59,864 bases of DNA from JAGPIS01 sp964635545 (GTDB taxonomy: Bacteria > Bacteroidota > Bacteroidia > Bacteroidales > Marinilabiliaceae): positions 1-59,864 of the forward strand of contig CAZWOA010000007.1 of the NCBI GenBank assembly GCA_964635545.1. The letters run 5' to 3'. Shown piece after piece: positions 55,774-59,864 of this stretch. A program made the position numbers and the translations under genes. The notes under the pieces were generated by a model. It saw only the letters and a list, made by a program, of their open reading frames with translations, had not been told where the DNA came from and did not search any database. Every line of letters begins with the position of its first letter. Within the stretch, counting starts at the first letter, position 1.

Positions 55774-56286
55774 TTAAAGATTAATGGCATTACTCATTGT
55801 CTCCAGTTTATTACTGAACTGAATGCCATTTTTAGAAGCATTTGCTTTGTGCAGCTCAAATTTAAGCTTATCTTCCCTCACCACAAAATTAATCATACTG
55901 CCAGAGTTGGTCGCATTCTCTGCCTCGGTGATTATAAGTGTGCCGTTTTTTGCTTTATTTTGTATTGCAGATGAGTTACGGGCATAATTGGCATTGGCAG
56001 CCACATAAATAACTTGGCAATCGGTAACCTCTTCGGCACTTCTAAACTCCTTAACTACAACATCTTGAAAGCCAAATTTCTTTCCGGCAGATTGACTACG
56101 CAACCAATCAGCAATTTCCTTGTCTCTAATAACTCCTATCACAAAGTCACCCTCTTTGGCTTGGTCGGGCCAACCTATGTAACGTATAAAGTTTAGAGTA
56201 AACATAGCCTTAAATTTGGCTACCTGTGCCTCACCAATCATAGGCATTAGCACGATTCCCAATAGTAAAATTAATTTCTTCATCAC
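55774..56286 (-). CDS. YfiR family periplasmic protein (DUF4154)
   Basis: 170 residues with a signal peptide (cleavage near GEA before QVAKF; start at 56286 or 56283). FIRYIGWPD near residue 34 and IGVIRDKEIADWL are typical of YfiR/DUF4154. In P. aeruginosa YfiR is a periplasmic repressor of the cyclase YfiN. Here it is first in the che-sia block, just upstream of the MCP, suggesting it presents an envelope signal to that receptor. Confidence 0.85.
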   Translation of the reverse strand: MMKKLILLLGIVLMPMIGEAQVAKFKAMFTLNFIRYIGWPDQAKEGDFVIGVIRDKEIADWLRSQSAGKKFGFQDVVVKEFRSAEEVTDCQVIYVAANANYARNSSAIQNKAKNGTLIITEAENATNSGSMINFVVREDKLKFELHKANASKNGIQFSNKLETMSNAINL

Positions 56287-56469
56287 TTCCCTATAGTTTA
56301 AATGTTTTCACCTTTCTTACGTGGTTTAATAAAATAAGTTCCAAAAAATGTGATAATATTTTCATTTCCTGCAAATAACATGCCTTAAAGCCACTAAAAA
56401 TCGAATAGTTACGATATTATAATAATTTGCATAAATATTGCATGTATATCAATGAATAAAGATAATGAC

Positions 56470-56477
56470 TATCTTTG
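56470..56477 (+). promoter_or_regulatory. Promoter -7 box of the serine dehydratase gene
   Basis: TATCTTTG matches TAnnTTTG, 22 bases before the ATG; the -33 element is not clear. Confidence 0.5.
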
Positions 56478-56499
56478 AGGTATATCAAAACGGTTAATT

Positions 56500-57720
56500 A
56501 TGAACTCTATAAAAGAACTTTTCAAGATTGGACATGGCCCATCAAGCAGCCATACTATGGGTCCGCGTAAAGCTGCCGAAATATTTCTATCGCGCAACCA
56601 GTCATCGGGGTCATTTAGGGTAACTTTATATGGAAGCCTGGCTGCAACAGGTAAGGGGCACCTTACCGACAAGGCACTGCTAGAAGTTTTAGAGCCGATT
56701 GCACCCACACAGGTTATTTTTGAACCATCTATAGTACTTGATTTTCATACCAACGGAATGCTTTTTGAGGCATTTGACACTGCCGGCACAAAGATAGAAG
56801 AGTGGACTGTATATAGCGTAGGTGGTGGTGCACTATCGGAAGGGAATGTGGTGGAGGATAGAAAATCGGCGGTTTATGATTTAACTACCATTAATGAAAT
56901 AATGAGCTGGTGTGAAAATAACGGAACATCATACTGGGAATATGTGGAGCACCGTGAAGGCCCCGAGATATGGGATTACCTACTTGAGATATGGCTTACA
57001 ATGAAAGAGTCGGTTGAGCGTGGCCTCGATAGTGAGGGTGTGCTACCGGGCGGCTTGGGTGTGCGACGTAAAGCAAGTGATTATCTTATCAAATCGCGCG
57101 GTTATAGTGGAACACTTAAAAACAGAGGTATGGTTTATGCCTACGCTCTTGCAGTGGCCGAAGAGAATGCTTCGGGTGGCAAGGTGGTAACAGCACCCAC
57201 ATGTGGCGGAGCAGGGGTATTGCCGGCTGTGCTATACCATCTTTATAAACGACATGAGTTTAGAGAATCGAGAGTGATAAAAGCATTGGCTACTGCTGGC
57301 CTATTTGGTAACGTGGTGAAACACAATGCATCAATATCGGGTGCCGAAGTAGGATGCCAAGGTGAAGTGGGAGTTGCGTGCGCAATGGCATCGGCAGCTG
57401 CATGTCAGCTATTTGGCGGTTCGGTAGCCCAAATTGAATATGCAGCCGAAATGGGACTTGAACACCACCTTGGGTTAACATGCGACCCGGTGTGTGGCAT
57501 GGTGCAGATACCATGTATTGAGCGTAACGCATTCGCTGCGGCAAGAGCAATGGATTCTAATATTTTTGCCACATTCTCGGATGGGGTGCATAGAGTTAGC
57601 TTCGACCATGTGGTGGAGGTGATGAAACAGACTGGGCATGACTTACCCAATCTGTATAAAGAGACCAGCGAAGGAGGCCTGGCCAAAATATATCAATATC
57701 CAACTAAATCTGGGTGTTAA
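56500..57720 (+). CDS. sdaA: L-serine ammonia-lyase, iron-sulfur dependent
   Basis: 406 residues with both domains in one chain. The N-terminal part opens with KIGHGPSSSHTMGPRKAAE. The catalytic part has APTCGGAGVLPAVL, GAEVGCQGEVGVACAMA and CDPVCGMVQIPCIERNAF, with the Cys ligands of the 4Fe-4S cluster. Converts serine to pyruvate and ammonia. Monocistronic on this strand, divergent from the che-sia block. Confidence 0.93.
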   Translation: MNSIKELFKIGHGPSSSHTMGPRKAAEIFLSRNQSSGSFRVTLYGSLAATGKGHLTDKALLEVLEPIAPTQVIFEPSIVLDFHTNGMLFEAFDTAGTKIEEWTVYSVGGGALSEGNVVEDRKSAVYDLTTINEIMSWCENNGTSYWEYVEHREGPEIWDYLLEIWLTMKESVERGLDSEGVLPGGLGVRRKASDYLIKSRGYSGTLKNRGMVYAYALAVAEENASGGKVVTAPTCGGAGVLPAVLYHLYKRHEFRESRVIKALATAGLFGNVVKHNASISGAEVGCQGEVGVACAMASAAACQLFGGSVAQIEYAAEMGLEHHLGLTCDPVCGMVQIPCIERNAFAAARAMDSNIFATFSDGVHRVSFDHVVEVMKQTGHDLPNLYKETSEGGLAKIYQYPTKSGC

Positions 57721-58074
57721 GCTACCCTTGCTATAACTATAACAAATTCAACAATAATTAATAGTAAACAGCCTAGCTGAGAGACACTCCAAAATTACAA
57801 GTTCTATCAGTTACCACGGGCTGAAGCCGCGTGGCTAAACACCTACAACAGAAGGACTTTAGTCCAAAAAAGAGTATTTTGGCTAAAGCCTGATTACCCC
57901 ATCCCGCACAACCACGGGCTGAAGCCACGTGGTAATTAAAACACTACCAGACACAAGCCCAATACTAGCAAAGCAAATAATATTGCACTGAGTATAAAAA
58001 TTGGATAAAATCCAATTTGTTTTATCATCTCTGATGATGGAGAGCACTACAAAACAGTTCCTACTCAGAGATAG
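57721..58074. other. Gene-free spacer with REP-like palindromes
   Basis: 354 bases without a credible gene. It contains four palindromes listed separately and a weak A/T-rich hairpin at 57998-58018 followed by GTTTT, which might end the serine dehydratase mRNA. Confidence 0.7.
57814..57932. repeat. REP-like palindrome cluster
   Basis: Two near-identical 21-base imperfect palindromes, at 57814-57834 and 57912-57932, both CCACGGGCTGAAGCC followed by GCGTGG or ACGTGG. Between them lie GGACTTTAGTCC (57854-57865) and GGCTAAAGCC (57881-57890). Such tandem palindromes look like REP elements mobilised by TnpA-REP (RAYT) transposases, none of which is in the window. Confidence 0.7.
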
Positions 58075-58470
58075 TTATTCTTCATTAATTATTTTCGCCA
58101 AAATACTTATTTTGTGACTTATCTCATAGTCATAAGTTTTTACATTCTGCATGTATGCATAAAATAAAGATATAGTTTTCCGAAGTAATTCTTTATCTTT
58201 ATTTATATCTCTCAAACATTCAACATACATAAGTTCAGCTAAAGCTCTGTTTTTTTCAATAGAAAAGACATCGTTAACATAACATTTTCTCAGCAAAAAA
58301 TCAATATCTAAAAATATCATAGACTCTCTCTCTTCTTCAAACATCATAGAATAAAACGTATTCATTTCAGAATTAGTTATTTCAGAAATGGGCTTAGCTG
58401 ATATTTTTTCAACAAGTTTCTCCAAGAAAATTGTCAATAATCTCATTAACACATCTTTCTCGTAAATCAT
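58075..58470 (-). CDS. Hypothetical helical protein next to bacteriocin-like peptides
   Basis: 131 residues, all helical and charged, starting MIYEKDVLMRLLTIFLEKLVEKIS. No signal or membrane segment. The opening loosely resembles small Firmicutes proteins starting with YQKDYILRMI (DUF6483 type), which I cannot confirm. It follows the peptide gene at 58532-58705 by 61 bases with a hairpin between, so an accessory or immunity role is possible by context alone. AT-rich compared with the housekeeping genes. Confidence 0.55.
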   Translation of the reverse strand: MIYEKDVLMRLLTIFLEKLVEKISAKPISEITNSEMNTFYSMMFEEERESMIFLDIDFLLRKCYVNDVFSIEKNRALAELMYVECLRDINKDKELLRKTISLFYAYMQNVKTYDYEISHKISILAKIINEE

Positions 58471-58487
58471 AGAAAATTATTTTATAG

Positions 58488-58513
58488 GTAGAGTGAAAGT
58501 AATCTCACTCTAC
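58488..58513. terminator. Intercistronic hairpin after peptide 1
   Basis: Perfect 9-base stem GTAGAGTGA / TCACTCTAC with an 8-base loop, between the first peptide gene and the 131-residue gene. Followed on the minus strand by an A/T-rich stretch without a clean T run, so a partial terminator or RNA-stability element. Confidence 0.6.
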
Positions 58514-58531
58514 TATCTTTAATAGATGAAA

Positions 58532-58705
58532 TTATGGCATCCCATTAAATTTGTGTCCTTGCGCTAGACCTGCACTAGTTCCTGCAACATAAAGAACTGC
58601 CAAAGTAACTGCGGCAGCGGCTAATAAAAACCCGCCATCCGTTTCTCTCATTTCCACAGCATCCATTTCCAGAACACCGTAGTTGTTCAAATCTAAGTTT
58701 TTCAT
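58532..58705 (-). CDS. Double-glycine-leader bacteriocin-like peptide 1
   Basis: 57 residues, below the usual ORF cutoff. Leader MKNLDLNNYGVLEMDAVEMR plus ETDGG (residues 1-25) ends at the double glycine cut by C39 peptidase transporters. The core of 32 residues begins FLLAAAAVTL and contains a GTSAG (G42-G46) GxxxG motif, as in two-peptide class IIb bacteriocins, and ends HKFNGMP. The leader and the bases ahead of the ATG are near-identical to those of the peptide gene at 59648. Leader type agrees with the lactobin A/cerein 7B-like family annotated in Bacteroidales. Activity unknown. Confidence 0.78.
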   Translation of the reverse strand: MKNLDLNNYGVLEMDAVEMRETDGGFLLAAAAVTLAVLYVAGTSAGLAQGHKFNGMP

Positions 58706-58744
58706 AAACACAAAATTTTAAGTTAAAAAAATGATTAATTTTGT

Positions 58745-58798
58745 GCAGGCCGTGCCTGCGCCCCGGTGGATGGTAACTCACAAGGTTGTCCATCGGGG
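58745..58798. promoter_or_regulatory. Hairpins in the region ahead of peptide 1
   Basis: GCAGGC-CGT-GCCTGC (58745-58759) is a perfect hairpin 40 bases upstream of the peptide start. Next to it CCCCGGTGGATGG (58761-58773) can pair imperfectly with CCATCGGGG (58790-58798). Terminator of the upstream unit, leader structure or a mobile palindrome are all possible. Confidence 0.5.
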
Positions 58799-58877
58799 TA
58801 TTCTGTAACGCTATTAATTTTAATGGTTCATGTGAGGTGCAATGAGTAAAATTATTTTGAGGTCCAAAGACAGAATT

Positions 58878-59036
58878 TCATGTGTCTTTTATTCTATTGG
58901 CAACAAAAAATGTTAATAGTGCCCCTAATAATAAAGCAACAATCTTGACAAACCATAATATATCAAATAATTTTGTGCTTAGGAATATTGGTATTAATGC
59001 ACCAATACAAATAAAAGAAATAAATATATCTTCCTT
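58878..59036 (-). pseudogene. Open frame for a small hydrophobic protein without a start codon
   Basis: 52 codons open from a stop at 59037-59039 to the TGA at 58878-58880. It encodes a membrane-like sequence (FISFICIGALIPIFLSTK, then WFVKIVALLLGALLTFFVANR) with two helices and a charged end RIKDT. There is no ATG, GTG or TTG in frame early enough; a GTG lies in another frame at the front, so a small indel may have broken it. Possibly a decayed immunity-type protein, or noise. Confidence 0.4.
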
Positions 59037-59051
59037 TCACAACTACTTTTT

Positions 59052-59402
59052 TTATTTCTGTAATTTAGAAAAGATAAATGTGATGTTGCCCCTCCAGAAA
59101 TATAATGCTAAAACTGTTCCTATTATAGCGGCAACAATGTCTTTATAATCAAATCCACCGGTGAATAACTGTAACACTTCAATTACAATTACGGCCGCAA
59201 ACATTATGAAAACTTCCTTAACCATTAACTCCTTTTTTTTCAACAAAGCTAAAGAAGTCATTAAGGGTACTGCCAGTAAACTAGGGAATACATCTGCAAT
59301 ATACAAATCAAAGTATCCCTGAGAATAAATAAAGGGGCGATAGAACCATGCCAAAAAAAGGCTTAACGAAAGCAAACAGGTGAATATAATTATTTTTTTC
59401 AT
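59052..59402 (-). CDS. Small VanZ-like membrane protein, possible immunity protein
   Basis: 116 residues with four helices (about 3-19, 38-54, 65-80, 88-103). FTGGFDYKDIVAAIIGTVLALYF resembles the C-terminal motif of VanZ-like proteins (FDxxDIxxNxxGxxLG). It follows the peptide gene at 59455 by 52 bases with a hairpin in the gap. Small multi-helix membrane proteins next to bacteriocin genes often confer immunity, but nothing in the sequence proves it. Confidence 0.65.
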   Translation of the reverse strand: MKKIIIFTCLLSLSLFLAWFYRPFIYSQGYFDLYIADVFPSLLAVPLMTSLALLKKKELMVKEVFIMFAAVIVIEVLQLFTGGFDYKDIVAAIIGTVLALYFWRGNITFIFSKLQK

Positions 59403-59416
59403 CTAAATATATTTTA

Positions 59417-59439
59417 ATTACCGGGATAAACCCGGTAAT
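59417..59439. terminator. Hairpin between peptide 2 and the membrane protein gene
   Basis: Perfect 9-base stem ATTACCGGG / CCCGGTAAT with a 5-base loop, followed on the minus strand by TAAAATATATTT. May be a leaky terminator that lowers expression of the downstream gene. Confidence 0.6.
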
Positions 59440-59454
59440 ATATAACACTAAATT

Positions 59455-59637
59455 TCATTTTGCATGTCCAGTCCAAGGTGCTGTCTCTGCGTGATATTCA
59501 TGAACCTTAGCAGTTACACCAGCCACATAAGAGATAGCTTTTAGGATTGCATCAGTTAATTCGGAGCCACCATTAATGTCTTCCTTTTCCTTTTCTGTCA
59601 ACTCTTGTAATTGAGTTTCATCTATAATAATTCTCAT
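59455..59637 (-). CDS. Double-glycine-leader bacteriocin-like peptide 2
   Basis: 60 residues. The leader MRIIIDETQLQELTEKEKED plus INGG (1-24) is of the ComC type and unlike those of peptides 1 and 3. The core (36 residues) starts SELTDAILKAISYVAGVTAK, an amphipathic helix, and ends EYHAETAPWTGHAK. It lies 10 bases after peptide 3, so the two would be translated from one mRNA and could work as a pair. No Cys or Thr/Ser-rich stretch suggesting lanthipeptide modification. Confidence 0.75.
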   Translation of the reverse strand: MRIIIDETQLQELTEKEKEDINGGSELTDAILKAISYVAGVTAKVHEYHAETAPWTGHAK

Positions 59638-59647
59638 AATAATTTAT

Positions 59648-59851
59648 TTAAAAGTTAACACTATTATACCCATTCTCAAATCCCTCTGACATAGCTTCTT
59701 GGGATGCACCAGGATTAGAAGCTATCTCCCATGCTAAAGCTACGGCTACCCATTCAGCTACTTTAAGTATGACTGGCAGTATCCCACCATCCGTTTCTCT
59801 CATTTCTTTAGCGTCCAACTCTTGAACGCCAAAAACTTTTAAGTTTTTCAT
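59648..59851 (-). CDS. Double-glycine-leader bacteriocin-like peptide 3
   Basis: 67 residues from the ATG at 59851 (an in-frame GTG at 59857 would add two). Leader MKNLKVFGVQELDAKEMRET plus DGG (1-23). Core of 44 residues starts ILPVILKVAEWVAVALAW, a hydrophobic helix, followed by a polar tail NPGASQEAMSEGFENGYNSV. The leader shares 20 identical bases with that of peptide 1 (59787-59806 and 58635-58654). The gene begins 13 bases from the window edge, so its promoter is outside. Confidence 0.78.
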   Translation of the reverse strand: MKNLKVFGVQELDAKEMRETDGGILPVILKVAEWVAVALAWEIASNPGASQEAMSEGFENGYNSVNF

Positions 59852-59864
59852 AAACACAAAATTT
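59841..59864. repeat. 24-base direct repeat at the start of peptide genes
   Basis: The 24 bases at 59841-59864 are identical to those at 58695-58718 and cover the start codon plus 13 bases upstream. The repeat may extend past the window edge. Confidence 0.85.

Noticed and set aside
58575..58793. 72-codon minus-strand frame overlapping peptide 1, starting MDNLVSYHPP
   Set aside because: It runs through the GC hairpins and then overlaps the peptide leader in a different frame; the leader in the other frame is clearly the coding one.
58882..59148. 88-codon plus-strand frame opposite the membrane protein gene
   Set aside because: Antisense to the VanZ-like gene and the hydrophobic remnant frame, Asn/Ile-rich, no recognisable start context.
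1..59864. CRISPR array, tRNA, rRNA, integrase or phage genes
   Set aside because: Looked for regularly spaced repeats, tRNA-like cloverleafs and typical integrase or transposase motifs; none seen by eye.

Overview
The window reads as a Bacteroidota chromosome segment (Bacteroidales/Marinilabiliales-like), probably a draft or metagenome contig because a run of 100 Ns sits at 3032-3131. Supporting signs are TAnnTTTG-type -7 promoter boxes, a DUF4254 gene beside a family 9 glycosyltransferase, a very short ATP synthase epsilon subunit in an isolated atpD-atpC pair, and double-glycine peptide leaders of the MKNL...EM(R/Q)E.DGG type known from Bacteroidales. I see no tRNA, rRNA, CRISPR array, transposase or intact phage gene. 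Assignments are from reading sequence motifs, not from database searches.

Region 1 (1-33 kb) is mostly housekeeping in short operons. It holds a partial gene, a degenerate nuclease-fold lipoprotein, DUF2797, a gapped U32 tRNA-hydroxylation protein, an LtaS-like phosphotransferase, topoisomerase IV parE-parC, a nitrosative-stress operon (Rrf2 regulator, membrane protein, methyltransferase, RIC di-iron repair protein), DUF488-YggS, HIT, GreA, a Rieske-like lipoprotein, pyrophosphatase, YifB, an RDD protein, GT9-DUF4254, atpD-atpC, a polyprenyl synthase, an RND exporter, rpsP-rimM and dnaE.

Region 2 (33.1-56.3 kb) is entirely on the minus strand. Two envelope proteins lie downstream of a large collinear signalling block running from yfiR-like through MCP, STAS, CheY, Hpt, CheA, two CheW, CheR, a kinase-like protein, CheD, CheB, a PAS/GAF sensor, CheR, a CheR-like pseudoenzyme, a CheB domain, a GAF protein, a SiaA-type PP2C phosphatase, the SiaB kinase and the SiaC phosphoprotein, then an ABCG-type transporter. 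No flagellar gene or diguanylate cyclase lies in it. The order suggests one receptor array whose output includes a Sia partner switch. Several members look catalytically dead: the histidine kinase has Asn where the phospho-acceptor His should be, and one CheR has lost its SAM-binding motif.

Region 3 (56.5-59.86 kb) starts with L-serine ammonia-lyase, followed by a 354-base spacer with four palindromes resembling REP elements. It ends in a compact minus-strand bacteriocin-like locus: three small double-glycine-leader peptides (one too short to be found by ordinary ORF cutoffs), a small membrane protein that could give immunity, a remnant open frame, and intergenic hairpins placed after peptide genes. 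The locus continues beyond the right edge, where the peptidase-transporter would be expected.
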